From Metabacillus endolithicus (lineage in GTDB: Bacteria > Bacillota > Bacilli > Bacillales > Bacillaceae): a stretch of DNA of 64,000 bases. Position 1 is the stretch's first letter; each line of letters opens with the position of its first letter. The notes under the pieces were generated by a model, which had not been told where the DNA came from, ran no database searches, and was given only the letters and a program-made list of their open reading frames with translations. Below are positions 1 through 8,514 of the stretch, piece after piece. The DNA lies in NCBI RefSeq assembly GCF_023078335.1, contig NZ_CP095550.1:124001-188000 (forward strand), in the 5' to 3' direction. Both the position numbers and the translations under genes were made by a program.

Positions 1-1
1 C

Positions 2-181
2 TATATTCGAAAGTCAGGCACAGATATAGAGGAATTTTTATTATTTTTAGAGAAGCATTTTGAGATTTTTTACTATACAAGTGAAGATCAGTTGATAAAG
101 ATGGATCGTGCTTTAATGGAAAATTTTAAGGATATGTTGGGTACGAAAGAGTATCATACAGATTTGGTATTAATGAGGTAA
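2..181 (+). CDS. C-terminal end of an unrecognised protein (partial)
   Basis: An open frame enters from the left edge and stops at TAA 179-181, giving 59 residues with no start in the window. It is rich in Glu, Phe and Leu and ends HTDLVLMR. I do not recognise the family. A strong hairpin terminator follows 17 nt after the stop, which supports this being a real gene end on the plus strand. Confidence 0.55.
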   Translation, partial: YIRKSGTDIEEFLLFLEKHFEIFYYTSEDQLIKMDRALMENFKDMLGTKEYHTDLVLMR

Positions 182-197
182 GATATGAAAGAGATTT

Positions 198-245
198 AAA
201 CACCCAAAGACAAGTTAAATCCTTGTGTTTGGGTGTTTTCTTTTG
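198..245 (+). terminator. Rho-independent terminator
   Basis: A 17-bp stem with one mismatch (arms 198-214 and 222-238) around a 7-nt loop, followed by a T-rich run. It ends the partial plus-strand gene and can also serve the convergent minus-strand gene. Confidence 0.8.
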
Positions 246-255
246 TTGTTGCCTC

Positions 256-531
256 CTACCCAAAATAGATCCATAATCCTAACAAACCAATGGCAAGAAA
301 CAGAATGCCAATTAGTATTAATAACAACTTGGTTAAGATAAAGGACTTGTTTAAGAGTTTATGAAGGAGCTTGATGTCCCATAGTACCCAAGAGTAAAAC
401 TTGTCTTGGTTAATCCAATCATCTTTCTGCCACTCTTTTCTATGGGTTTCCGGTTTGTAATGAAAGATTGCTGAAATGATGATAAAAATGCCAGCTAATG
501 AAAAAAGTATTCCAATAAATAGATTTATCAT
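256..531 (-). CDS. Small two-helix membrane protein
   Basis: 91 residues with a hydrophobic helix at about 2-23 and another at about 64-90, separated by a charged segment rich in Trp and Lys (about 25-60). The hairpin topology suggests a small integral membrane protein. I do not recognise the family and cannot assign a function. It is convergent with the gene at the left edge and shares its terminator region. The upstream gap (532-864) holds repeats and no obvious partner gene. Confidence 0.55.
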   Translation of the reverse strand: MINLFIGILFSLAGIFIIISAIFHYKPETHRKEWQKDDWINQDKFYSWVLWDIKLLHKLLNKSFILTKLLLILIGILFLAIGLLGLWIYFG

Positions 532-676
532 ATCATTGGATTCCCCAATTCTATTTACTAAAATAGATTAATTTCTTGCTTTGTAGTTACATTTTTCACA
601 AGAAATATTATAAACTTCTTTTAATATATCCTCTAAATGGCCAAAAAATAGACCAGCTTTTAGTGTTTGACTAAGT

Positions 677-793
677 TTATCTGCGATTCTGGCATTATAT
701 CTTAGATTTCTGGCGTTTTATCTTCGATTCCTGAAGCGATTATCGAGTTTTATCTTCGTTTTTCCGAAGTTTATCTCCGATTCTACAAAATTC
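677..793. repeat. Degenerate short tandem repeats (TTTATCTTCGATT type)
   Basis: The 333-nt gap between the small membrane gene and the hydrolase holds about five imperfect copies of a 20-22 nt unit with core TTTATCTTCGATTCTGG. Copies begin near 677, 695, 716, 747 and 770 and drift in sequence. No ORF or stable hairpin explains them. Confidence 0.65.
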
Positions 794-864
794 TACAATT
801 TTTCAATCGACTTATAAGGTTACTTTTTTCTGACCTAAATCTATAATAGGCACCAGGCACAACC

Positions 865-1836
865 TCATTTAGTCATTAATAATTCCAATTCTTCCATTGC
901 TTTTATCACTTCTTCTGGGTGGTTTTCTGGAATCATATGAGCAACATTGGGTAACGTAATAAGTTTAGAATTGGGTAAATCAGCTTCTAACCGTTTGCCC
1001 ATTTCTAGTGTGCCAAACGGGTCGTTCTCGCCAACTAGTATGATCGTGGGGCTTTCAATTTTAGGGTAATGTCTACTTACGATTTTAGACGTTTCAGGAA
1101 AGGCTAAAATATCTTCTCTGTTTGCTTTAAATTGATTTGGTCTTCCCCATAATGCTAAAAGTTTTTCTTGATAGCCTTCTGGTATTTTTTCAGGAGCAAA
1201 TGTGCTTTCAGTTGTTGTTTTCCCCATTGTAGTGCCAAGTGGTGTAGCCAATAAAGTATTCATGATTAAATCACCAATCACTGGGGTTGTAATAACTTTT
1301 GATAACGGATCTCCATTTTCTGCTGGATATCCCTCTTTATACATGGCGCCTCCCAAGGTAATTAAACCTGAGACATGCTCTGGAAATTGAAGGGCATATG
1401 ACATGGTCATCGTTCCACTCCATGAATGACCAACTAAAATAATTGGTTCTTGTATTTTTAATTTCTTTAGTGCTTGATGAATAAGTTTTGCTTGAGTAAT
1501 AGGGGTTACTTCTTTTCCTTCAGGTCTTTCGCTATGTCCATAACCTGGTCGATCAAATGCAATAGCATGGTACCCTTTAGTTGCTGCAAGTTCAATTACT
1601 TCCGAAAAATCCTCGCTAGATAAAACACCTCCATGCAAAAAAACGATGGGTTTACCAGTTCCTTTGCTTATATAGTGGAGTTTTAAGCCATCTACTTCTA
1701 CAAAATCCCCCTGTGGTGGATACTTGCTTTCCATCCTATGAAACTGGATTTGGTTGTATAAAAATAAAGTCATAACTAACAAAAAGAAACTTCCCAATAT
1801 TAATAAAACCATTTTTTTCCTTCCCTTCTTATTCAA
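865..1836 (-). CDS. Membrane-anchored alpha/beta hydrolase
   Basis: A 323-residue alpha/beta-hydrolase-fold protein. An N-terminal hydrophobic helix (about 9-27) follows a KKxxRKK cluster, so the enzyme is probably anchored with the catalytic domain outside. Visible are the oxyanion HGG (68-70), nucleophile elbow GHSWSG with Ser138, acid region GENDPFG and catalytic His in NVAHMIPENHP. The substrate is unknown. The start is TTG, chosen because GGAGGTG lies 7 nt upstream; ATG at codon 9 has no such site. A palindrome identical to the one before the upstream tetR gene lies just 5' of the ribosome binding site, so this gene is probably a TetR target. Confidence 0.85.
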   Translation of the reverse strand: MNKKGRKKMVLLILGSFFLLVMTLFLYNQIQFHRMESKYPPQGDFVEVDGLKLHYISKGTGKPIVFLHGGVLSSEDFSEVIELAATKGYHAIAFDRPGYGHSERPEGKEVTPITQAKLIHQALKKLKIQEPIILVGHSWSGTMTMSYALQFPEHVSGLITLGGAMYKEGYPAENGDPLSKVITTPVIGDLIMNTLLATPLGTTMGKTTTESTFAPEKIPEGYQEKLLALWGRPNQFKANREDILAFPETSKIVSRHYPKIESPTIILVGENDPFGTLEMGKRLEADLPNSKLITLPNVAHMIPENHPEEVIKAMEELELLMTK

Positions 1837-1866
1837 CGGTTACACCTCCGCAAAATGTAACAAACG

Positions 1867-1882
1867 CATACTCTTAAGTATG
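1867..1882. promoter_or_regulatory. Putative TetR operator (copy 1)
   Basis: CATACT-CTTA-AGTATG, between the tetR stop and the hydrolase ribosome binding site. Fifteen nucleotides (1868-1882) recur exactly at 2735-2749 in front of tetR. Duplication at the regulator and a neighbouring gene is typical of a TetR autoregulatory circuit. Confidence 0.7.
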
Positions 1883-1892
1883 TTATGTTTGT

Positions 1893-1915
1893 AAAAAAAC
1901 CCGATTTCTCACGGG
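1893..1915 (-). terminator. Short terminator overlapping the tetR stop
   Basis: On the minus strand a CCCG/CGGG stem is followed by a run of seven T. The TGA stop of tetR lies inside the loop. The stem is short, so termination may be partial, which would allow read-through into the hydrolase gene. Confidence 0.4.
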
Positions 1916-2703
1916 TATGATTCTGGCTTAATTCCGTTCCAAATTAAATTTGATACATCATCAACGATATTTGTTAAGGAAACACTACTAGGTGATATAA
2001 TCCACATTAGGACTAAGCCATTAATTAAAGCATGTAAAGCGATAGATAAAGATGTTGAATCTATATTTTTAGTAAGTAGATTCTTTTCTTTTAGTTCTTC
2101 AAGGATATTTGAAGTTACATGGAACAAATGTTCAAAAGAATGATCTAATTGATCTTTAATACCCGATTCCCGGCGATTAGATATAACTTCAAAAAACAAT
2201 AAGGGCTGTTTATTATTTTCTTCGTCTAAACAGTCATTAAACTGCATAAGCAATAGATTTTTAATTGCTTCTTTAGGCTCAACAGAATGAAAAATTGCGT
2301 GTAAGCTTTCGGGTAACCCATTTAATAATTGTTTTAGGCTCCTGTTTGTTAACTCATAGAAGAGATTTGCCTTGCTAGAAAAGTGCCAGTATACAGCTCC
2401 CTTTGTCATGCCAGCATGTTCTACCACTTGATCCAAGGTAGCTCCCTCATAGCCATACTTCGCAAAAATGACGCTTGCTGATTCTAATATTTTGGCACGA
2501 GTATCTTGATGCGTAATAACCTTACGATCTAAGTGATCATACATTAGTACCTTTTTCATTTCATCTTTGCTTCCAAAATATCGTTTCACTGTTGTCCAAT
2601 GTACATCTGCTACATCGGCTATTTTAGCGAACGTTATTTTATCAACCGGATATTGCATAGCTAAATCATATGAAGCTTTTATGATTCTGTCTTGCGAGTT
2701 CAA
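1909..2703 (-). CDS. TetR/AcrR regulator with two tandem HTH domains
   Basis: 264 residues from a TTG start at 2703, chosen because AAAGGAGAGG lies just upstream; the longer frame would run through the operator at 2734-2749. Two TetR-type N-terminal DNA-binding domains stand in series. The first (about 1-50) has recognition helix WTTVKRYFGSKDEM. The second (about 67-115) has MTKGAVYWHFSSKANLF, a classic TetR HTH. The rest is an alpha-helical ligand and dimer domain. Most TetR proteins have one HTH. The regulator probably represses itself and the downstream hydrolase through the shared palindrome. The ligand is unknown. Confidence 0.85.
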   Translation of the reverse strand: MNSQDRIIKASYDLAMQYPVDKITFAKIADVADVHWTTVKRYFGSKDEMKKVLMYDHLDRKVITHQDTRAKILESASVIFAKYGYEGATLDQVVEHAGMTKGAVYWHFSSKANLFYELTNRSLKQLLNGLPESLHAIFHSVEPKEAIKNLLLMQFNDCLDEENNKQPLLFFEVISNRRESGIKDQLDHSFEHLFHVTSNILEELKEKNLLTKNIDSTSLSIALHALINGLVLMWIISPSSVSLTNIVDDVSNLIWNGIKPESYP

Positions 2704-2733
2704 ATAACCTCTCCTTTCAAAAAGTAATAAAAA

Positions 2734-2749
2734 TATACTCTTAAGTATG
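2734..2749. promoter_or_regulatory. Putative TetR operator (copy 2)
   Basis: TATACTCTTAAGTATG lies about 30 nt upstream of the tetR TTG start and shares 15 nt with the site before the hydrolase. Its position fits autorepression. Confidence 0.7.
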
Positions 2750-2938
2750 CTTTTATTATATTTATTGATTCCAAAAGATGTCAATTGTTTTTTTAAAAGG
2801 CTGTTATGAAGTTAATCCAATACTATTATTGGAAATTAAAGTTAAAAAGGAAAACCTATGAACTCAGGTTTCCCTTTCTATTTTTTCACCTTATATTATG
2901 GTTAATTGTTGGTTTGCGCTTGATCTAAATGTCAGGAC

Positions 2939-3556
2939 TCAATCAAATGTAACAGGCTCTTGTGGATGATACAGATGTTTAAAGGCCAATTGAATTTGTG
3001 ATTCTGTGATTCGTTCGTTCGAAATTTGAGGTAGTTCATCTTCAGCAAAAAAGTCCACAGCACTTGTTTCTATTCCTTTTTTTGCTTGTCCACCAATGAT
3101 TTCACATAGTATGAAGATTTTATAGACGTGATATGGTGAAGGAGGATGAGGATGATATTTTTTATCGAGAATAGCAATTAGCTTGACTGCTTTCACATCA
3201 AATCCAGATTCTTCTTTAACTTCTTTTACGACAACCTCGCTTGGTGATAAGCCTATATCACCCCAACCACCTGGTAATGACCAACCTCCATCTGTATTTT
3301 CTTTTACCATTAAAATCTTATGATCTTTGAAAACAACACCTCTTATGTCTACTTTTGGAGTAGCATAACCTGTTTCATTAGCAAATAGGTGTTTTATCAT
3401 CTCCTGATCTACATCAGTATGCTGTGACAAGATATCAATACTGATTTTTCTTATTAATTCAAACCTCTCTAAGTCATAAATATCTTTTGAATACGTTAAT
3501 CCTGCCTGTGCAATTGATTGTAACTGTTTAGCCCATTCAAGCCATTTGGGTTCCAT
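2939..3556 (-). CDS. Nudix hydrolase, YjhB-like
   Basis: 205 residues. The first 60 or so form the helical N-terminal extension seen in YjhB-type ADP-ribose pyrophosphatase-like proteins, and a Nudix domain follows. The Nudix box is readable from GGWGDIG through VVKEVKEESGF, with the usual Arg of REVxEExG replaced by Lys (KEVKEESGF); the metal-binding Glu residues are kept. It should hydrolyse a nucleoside diphosphate linked to another moiety, but the substrate cannot be told from sequence. The ATG start has GGAGGTGG 5-8 nt upstream. It stands alone on the minus strand, divergent from the betaine transporter gene. Confidence 0.85.
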   Translation of the reverse strand: MEPKWLEWAKQLQSIAQAGLTYSKDIYDLERFELIRKISIDILSQHTDVDQEMIKHLFANETGYATPKVDIRGVVFKDHKILMVKENTDGGWSLPGGWGDIGLSPSEVVVKEVKEESGFDVKAVKLIAILDKKYHPHPPSPYHVYKIFILCEIIGGQAKKGIETSAVDFFAEDELPQISNERITESQIQLAFKHLYHPQEPVTFD

Positions 3557-3787
3557 AAAACCACCTCCAACTGAGGTAATTCTTCATTTGGGGGTCATTA
3601 TCCTTTCATTAAAATGGAGAATTCCTTAGAAGTGAATCACACTTTTACTCACCCTATTACTCATAAAACTTAAGAGCGTATATCTTTTTGTGTCATATAT
3701 GTAAGTTGTTCCGTTTCTTTCTACATTAAACAAAGCAAAAAAGTAGATACTACTATATGTCGTTAACACATGTGGGAGGGTATTTTA

Positions 3788-5299
3788 ATGAAGCAACAGT
3801 ATGTAGTGTTTTACATTTCTCTTGTTATTCTTTCTTTGGTTGTTCTTGCTGGCGTTATTATTCCTAATCAATTAGAACAAATGACGTCGAATGTTCAAGC
3901 TTTCTTTTCTGATGCATTTGGATGGTATTATCTAATACTAGTCACGATCATTCTTGTTATCTGTCTATATTTCCTTATTTCACCAGTTGGAAGAATTAAG
4001 CTTGGTAACCAAGACGAAAAGCCTGAGTTTTCTACTCCCACTTGGATTGCCATGTTATTTAGTGCCGGCATGGGGATTGGACTTGTGTTTTATGGAACAT
4101 CAGAACCCATTAGCCATTATGCGATAAGTTCTCCTACTGGTGAAGTTGGGACAAATCAAGCAATCAAGGATGCTCTTCGTTTTACTTTTTTTCATTGGGG
4201 AATCCATGCCTGGAGCATATATGCCATAGTTGCTCTATCGATTGCTTATTTTCATTTTAGACACAAGAAATTGAGTTTGATCAGTGCCACTTTAGAACCT
4301 ATTTTTGGTGATAAGGTAAACGGTAAAACAGGAAAAGCAATTGACATCTTTGCTGTCCTGGCAACTGTTCTCGGTGTGGCCGCCTCACTGGGATTCGGTG
4401 CGGTACAAATTAATGGTGGCTTGGCTTATCTTTTTCAAGTACCTAAAACGATTGGTGTACAATTTTTAATTATTGCTATTGTTACGGTTCTCTTTTTAGT
4501 ATCTGCAATGTCTGGTTTAGGAAAAGGAATCAAAATATTAAGTAATACAAATATGATATTAGCCGCTGCTCTATTGCTATTAATGTTTATCTTCGGTCCA
4601 ACGTTATTTATTTTGAATTTGCTTACGGATACAATTGGGACCTATATTCAAACATTGCCACAAATGAGCTTTAGAATTGCTCCATTAAACGAAGATATTC
4701 GTGGATGGATTAATGGGTGGACCATTTTTTATTGGGCCTGGTGGATTGCATGGTCACCTTTCGTAGGAGTCTTTATTGCCCGAGTTTCAAGAGGTAGGAG
4801 TATTAGGGAATTTGTTTTCTATGTACTACTAGTACCTACGATCATTGTTTTTGTCTGGTTCTCAGCATTTGGAGGATCAGCTATTGCACTTGAACATAAT
4901 GGAATTGCAGAAATATCGAGTTTATCTGCCGAAGAATCGTTGTTTGGAGTTTTTTCTAACTATCCATTTTCACTAGTTACATCCATTACAGCCATGGTGC
5001 TTATTGGGTCATTTTTCATTACTTCTGCCGATTCAGGGACTTATGTTCTGGGAATGATGACAACAAATGGATCACACTCACCTGGTAATAAGGTGAAATT
5101 CACATGGGGAATCTTACTATCTGCCATTGCACTCGCGCTTTTATATACAGGGGGTCTTCAAGCCTTACAAAATATGATGATCATCGCTGCTTTACCATTT
5201 TCAATTATTATCGCTTTGATGGCCATCAGCTTATTGAAGGCTTTAAGTGAAGAAGCGAAACAGCTTGGTATTGGGAAGATAAAAAAGAGGAAGGCATAA
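3788..5299 (+). CDS. opuD: BCCT family glycine betaine transporter, OpuD-like
   Basis: 503 residues with about twelve membrane helices. The BCCT signature is clear: WTIFYWAWWIAWSPF then GVFIARVSRGRSIREF, plus the early MLFSAGMGIGLVFYGTSEP segment. The length fits OpuD/BetL (about 500-512). The protein imports glycine betaine or a related compatible solute with sodium for osmoprotection. Start 3788 is preferred over the in-frame ATG at 3770 because GGGAGGG sits between them. The gene is monocistronic and followed at once by a strong terminator. The substrate within the BCCT family is inferred. Confidence 0.93.
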   Translation: MKQQYVVFYISLVILSLVVLAGVIIPNQLEQMTSNVQAFFSDAFGWYYLILVTIILVICLYFLISPVGRIKLGNQDEKPEFSTPTWIAMLFSAGMGIGLVFYGTSEPISHYAISSPTGEVGTNQAIKDALRFTFFHWGIHAWSIYAIVALSIAYFHFRHKKLSLISATLEPIFGDKVNGKTGKAIDIFAVLATVLGVAASLGFGAVQINGGLAYLFQVPKTIGVQFLIIAIVTVLFLVSAMSGLGKGIKILSNTNMILAAALLLLMFIFGPTLFILNLLTDTIGTYIQTLPQMSFRIAPLNEDIRGWINGWTIFYWAWWIAWSPFVGVFIARVSRGRSIREFVFYVLLVPTIIVFVWFSAFGGSAIALEHNGIAEISSLSAEESLFGVFSNYPFSLVTSITAMVLIGSFFITSADSGTYVLGMMTTNGSHSPGNKVKFTWGILLSAIALALLYTGGLQALQNMMIIAALPFSIIIALMAISLLKALSEEAKQLGIGKIKKRKA

Positions 5300-5345
5300 A
5301 AACCAAACGACATAGTACTAGATACTATGTCGTTTGGTTTTTTTG
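5300..5345 (+). terminator. Strong Rho-independent terminator
   Basis: A perfect 18-bp stem (5300-5317 with 5323-5340) around loop CTAGA, then a T run. It begins immediately after the transporter stop codon. Confidence 0.93.
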
Positions 5346-5433
5346 CTAAATTCATGACATAATCCCTTTCTTCACTAGAATACGAAGGATTAATCATGCA
5401 TTTAAGATTTGAGATCTCAAAACTGATTCTTTA

Positions 5434-6054
5434 TTACTTAACCTTAATATTTTTAAACTCATTCCGATCAAATAACTCATCTAGTGTTTGCTGTGTTGCC
5501 ATTCCATTTATAGAGACTAATCCATCTTCACTTATACGAACTTCAATTTTATTTCCTACTTTATGTAATTGATCTTCAAGATGTTTATAGGAAGATGTTA
5601 AGAAATGATACCTTTGATTGGACGAACCTACCCATGGACGACTTAAATCTAACTGATTCTTTATAAATGGTCCATCAATCAATAAATCTGTTGAGGTAAG
5701 CAAGGCTTCGCATTCTTTCCTTATTTTTAGATTTTCGTATAGGTATCCTGAAAACGTCATAACCGTTAATCCTAGTTCCTTTACCTTTTGTGCAAGCTTT
5801 CCTAGTGGTTCCGCCTGATCAAAAGGTTCCCCACCAAGAAATGTAACACCTTCAATATTATTTTCTAGTTTACTTTTTTTAATTTCCAGAAAAAGTTCCT
5901 CAACAGCTATTTTTGTTCCGTTTTTCTTAGACCATGTCCAAGGAACGCCACATCCTTCACAATGGATTGAACAGCCTTGTACCCATAGACAAAATCTTTT
6001 TCCAGGTCCTTCGACAGTTGTTAATGGCAAAAAACGATGAATGATTAGTTCCAT
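5434..6054 (-). CDS. Radical-SAM activase-like protein (4Fe-4S single cluster, NrdG-type)
   Basis: 206 residues. The cluster motif CSIHCEGC (Cys28, Cys32, Cys35) is the CxxxCxxC of radical SAM enzymes, and FLGGEPFDQ near 72-80 is the SAM-contacting GGEP motif. The length and compact core match the activating-enzyme class (NrdG/PflA-like), which generate radicals in partner proteins. No ribonucleotide reductase or glycyl-radical enzyme lies nearby. Instead it is the last gene of the AAA+/DUF1257/DUF2997/HhH operon and overlaps the preceding gene by one base (TAATG), so its partner is probably in this operon. The substrate is unknown. Confidence 0.85.
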   Translation of the reverse strand: MELIIHRFLPLTTVEGPGKRFCLWVQGCSIHCEGCGVPWTWSKKNGTKIAVEELFLEIKKSKLENNIEGVTFLGGEPFDQAEPLGKLAQKVKELGLTVMTFSGYLYENLKIRKECEALLTSTDLLIDGPFIKNQLDLSRPWVGSSNQRYHFLTSSYKHLEDQLHKVGNKIEVRISEDGLVSINGMATQQTLDELFDRNEFKNIKVK

Positions 6055-6803
6055 TAGAAATCCACTATTCTACCTTCTGATTTTTTTGCTGGTTGTATAC
6101 TAGGGTTTTCAGGAAACCTCAAGTGTGGTTTTATTTTTTCAATAAGATGTGGTTTAACTGATAACGCTTCAACAAAATGGTCAAATGATTGAAATCCGTT
6201 TTCTTGGCTTCTTACCGATACTACTTTTTTAGCATATATAGTGCCTATTCCAGGTATTTTTGCAATTTCTTGTTCAGAAGCAGTGTTAATATCTATAATT
6301 TGAATTTCAGTGGAAGTTTCTTTGATTTCATTTCTAGTTTCTTGACTTACCATTTTTTGTTGTTCATGATGAATACTATTAGTATTTGTGTTGTCACTTT
6401 TTACACTAGCTGTTGTTGTCCCGTATTCTTGTGCAATTTTGTGTTTAAGAGATGCAATTTCTTTTTCTTTATGTCCAGAGGAAATTTTTGCTTCAAGTCT
6501 TAATAAATACTCTGGTCTTATTTTAAACACATGAACAATTGAAGCAATCCATCCTATTAGATAAGCAGCTAATGTTACATCATAAACCCAATGTTCAGTT
6601 GGAAACAATTCTGACACAACCATGACTAAGATAAATAAAATTGAATAAATAATACCCGCAATAAACCATTTTTTCTGTTTTACTTTATAAGAAATATAAT
6701 AGAATGAAATATAGTTCAATGTTCCAAACGTTAGGATTGCCCATAACATCCAGATTGAGTGTCTAAATTCCCACCCTTTCCCCTTTTCAGTAATTTGAGC
6801 CAT
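6054..6803 (-). CDS. Membrane protein with C-terminal helix-hairpin-helix domain
   Basis: 249 residues. The N-terminal half has about three to four hydrophobic helices (about 17-35, 46-64 and 75-90). A polar Ser/Thr/Asn-rich linker (about 125-165) follows, then a ComEA-type HhH at about 172-230 with INTASEQEIAKIPGIG. HhH motifs usually bind DNA backbone or mediate protein contacts, so the protein could tether something to the membrane. It ends one base into the radical-SAM gene and starts 3 nt after the DUF2997 gene, so translation is probably coupled. I infer that it belongs to the Ycf46/Ycf35-like module. Confidence 0.75.
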   Translation of the reverse strand: MAQITEKGKGWEFRHSIWMLWAILTFGTLNYISFYYISYKVKQKKWFIAGIIYSILFILVMVVSELFPTEHWVYDVTLAAYLIGWIASIVHVFKIRPEYLLRLEAKISSGHKEKEIASLKHKIAQEYGTTTASVKSDNTNTNSIHHEQQKMVSQETRNEIKETSTEIQIIDINTASEQEIAKIPGIGTIYAKKVVSVRSQENGFQSFDHFVEALSVKPHLIEKIKPHLRFPENPSIQPAKKSEGRIVDF

Positions 6804-6806
6804 CCA

Positions 6807-7019
6807 TTATTCCCCCTTTAAAATCTGCTTATTTTGGTAAATTGTTTGTAGATCAGTTTCATAGTATTCCTGGGTAAAACTTGAATCAATTGATTCTGCA
6901 TCAAGTAATTCTTCAAGAAGTTCAATATATTGAAGACATTCTTTCCCTTTAATTCCAACTGTCTCTGCAAAGATATTGCCATCTTCAGTTATTTTTATTT
7001 TAATCTGTTTATCTTCCAT
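6807..7019 (-). CDS. DUF2997 family small protein
   Basis: 70 residues beginning MEDKQIKIKITEDGNIFAET, a beta-rich start typical of DUF2997 proteins, which sit beside DUF1257 (Ycf35) genes in cyanobacteria and other bacteria. Function is unknown. ATG 7019 is chosen over TTG 7034 because AGGTGAG, overlapping the upstream stop, lies just before it. The gene begins 4 nt after the DUF1257 stop. Confidence 0.7.
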   Translation of the reverse strand: MEDKQIKIKITEDGNIFAETVGIKGKECLQYIELLEELLDAESIDSSFTQEYYETDLQTIYQNKQILKGE

Positions 7020-7023
7020 ATTC

Positions 7024-7479
7024 TCACCTACCAATTGTGTTTACATTAAAGGTTAGTAAGATTGAGCGATCTTGCTGAATTTCTTCTGATTCTAGCTCTA
7101 ACCCTTTTTGACTAGCTTGCTGCATTAGTTTCTTGTATGTTTCTTGCTGAATCAAGTACTTATATTCTGAATGTAAGTTTTCGAGAAATTCAAGCGCATC
7201 TTGTTGTTCTACACTTTCATCAAATACAGCTTCAAAAATGTCGTGTTCGTTTTGTTGAAAATAAATCTTAATATCCCCTATCTCGGTTCGATAGTTTTGT
7301 TGATTTATTTCATGTACATTACATCCATATTGTTCAATGGCCTTCTGTAATAAGTGTTGACGTTTCATAACTGTTTGGATTTTATATGTGTTTCCACCTT
7401 GCTTGTGTTTCTCAATCATAGAACCGACAGATTGGGCAACAGCAATTCCTACAGGTATGAGTACTAATTCGATACTCAC
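7024..7479 (-). CDS. DUF1257 protein (Ycf35-like)
   Basis: 151 residues. After a short hydrophobic N-terminus the pattern IQTVMKRQHLLQKAIEQYGC followed by a beta-rich centre and a C-terminal QASQKGLELESEEIQQDRS matches DUF1257, the family of cyanobacterial and plastid Ycf35. The biochemical role is unknown. In cyanobacteria Ycf35, DUF2997 and the AAA+ protein Ycf46 form a conserved association. Here the same three families are adjacent, with the ATPase gene 29 nt upstream. Family assignment is by pattern only. Confidence 0.75.
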   Translation of the reverse strand: MSIELVLIPVGIAVAQSVGSMIEKHKQGGNTYKIQTVMKRQHLLQKAIEQYGCNVHEINQQNYRTEIGDIKIYFQQNEHDIFEAVFDESVEQQDALEFLENLHSEYKYLIQQETYKKLMQQASQKGLELESEEIQQDRSILLTFNVNTIGR

Positions 7480-7508
7480 CTAACCATCTACCTTTCATAT
7501 GAAGTTAA

Positions 7509-8123
7509 TTAAAAGTCAATTGTGCGTCCACCACGTGATTTTTTAATATCATGGTTATCGCTAATAGTAACACTCTCGTCATTTTCCTGGTATTCTGCTC
7601 GATCTTCCTGTGGTGTTGCGGCTACTGCTCTTACATTTGCCCAATCACGGATACCTTTAATTTGCTCAGCCTGGGTAACTGATAATGGGACAATTTGCTT
7701 GGATGTTTTTTCAAAATCAGCAAAAACGACACTTCTTTCATCGTAAAATGCTTCAAATAAACCATTGATCACGACTTGTTCAATCTCTGCACCAACAAAT
7801 CCCTCAGTTAATTCTGCAAGTTGATTCAAAGTCTCTTCAGTCATTTCAAAGTTACCAGAAACAGTTGGTTCCTTTAATCTTTTTTTCAAGTGTAATCTAA
7901 AAATCTCAACTCTCTCTCGGTGAGTTGGCAAATCTACGAAGAAAATTTCATCAAATCTTCCTTTACGTAGCATTTCTGGTGGCAAGCTTGCAATATTATT
8001 AGCTGTTGCGATAACGAATACAGGCTTTTCCTTCTCCTGCATCCATGTTAAAAAATGGCCAAAAATGCGGGAAGTCGTTCCACTATCTCCAGATGAACTT
8101 AATCCACTGAAACCTTTTTCAAT
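7509..8123 (-). CDS. AAA+ ATPase (Ycf46-like), 3' exon
   Basis: The second half of the ATPase, 204 residues, beginning ATT GAA AAA (I-E-K) directly after the group II intron and ending GGRTIDF. It carries the end of Walker B (IEKGFSG), sensor 1 (VIATANN), and the second region of homology with the arginine finger ([12 protein letters not shown]). The lid domain continues with [13 protein letters not shown]. The exon has no ribosome binding site or start of its own, so expression as full-length protein depends on RNA splicing. Joined to the upstream exon it gives about 549 residues, near Ycf46 length. The acidic tail after about residue 170 of this exon is probably flexible. Confidence 0.9.
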   Translation of the reverse strand: MEKGFSGLSSSGDSGTTSRIFGHFLTWMQEKEKPVFVIATANNIASLPPEMLRKGRFDEIFFVDLPTHRERVEIFRLHLKKRLKEPTVSGNFEMTEETLNQLAELTEGFVGAEIEQVVINGLFEAFYDERSVVFADFEKTSKQIVPLSVTQAEQIKGIRDWANVRAVAATPQEDRAEYQENDESVTISDNHDIKKSRGGRTIDF

Positions 8124-8193
8124 ATAGTGATAGGTAAAAGTCATCCACGTCTATTCCCGAAGGGATATCGTTTGGAGCTTCTTTCCCCCACTT

Positions 8194-8230
8194 CACACCG
8201 TACATGAGACTTTCACCTCATACGGCGTTC
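8194..8230 (-). ncRNA. Group II intron domain V
   Basis: On the minus strand the hairpin has arms GCCGTATGAG and CTCATGTACGGT with a GGTGAAAGTC cap, the GAAA tetraloop being typical of domain V. A CGC catalytic-triad equivalent lies at the 5' base. Domain VI follows (8124-8190), with a candidate bulged A in CCTATCACTAT close to the 3' splice site. Confidence 0.85.
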
Positions 8231-8236
8231 CATCAA

Positions 8237-8514
8237 TTAGTTCCTGTTTACAGTTATTTCATCCTTTTTACTCAAACTTTTTCTGAATTTCTGAATCTTT
8301 TTCCAAGTCTTTTCTGGTAAGTTACTGTAATCATTGTCATCGTGTATTTTCCGATGACAGGTATCGTGTACTGTCGCAATATTAACCACTTTGTTTACCT
8401 CGTTTATTAGGAGGTACGGTTTGATGTGGTGGAAGTTTGCCGTATAGACTGGTTCGGAACAAACTCTGCATTTTCCCCTATCACGGTTGTACGCATAAGC
8501 CCCCTGTTCATAAA
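8237..8514 (-). pseudogene. Out-of-frame HNH endonuclease domain of the intron protein
   Basis: Directly downstream of the RT/maturase region, in a different frame, the minus strand encodes AYNRDRGKCRVCSEPVY, then FHHIKPYLL, then CHRKIHDD, ending at TAA 8237-8239. This is the zinc-binding HNH endonuclease domain usually fused to LtrA-type proteins. The RT frame runs past it and stops at 8407. One missing base near 8509-8520 (around FFM) would join the two. Either the endonuclease was lost, leaving a splicing-competent but poorly mobile intron, or a base was missed in sequencing. Confidence 0.85.

Noticed and set aside
1202..1390. 62-residue plus-strand open frame
   Set aside because: It is antisense to the well-supported alpha/beta hydrolase and has no ribosome binding site.
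3600..3780. Sigma-B-like promoter before the betaine transporter
   Set aside because: GGGTAT near 3778 lies in the ribosome binding site region and no matching GTTTAA lies at proper spacing.
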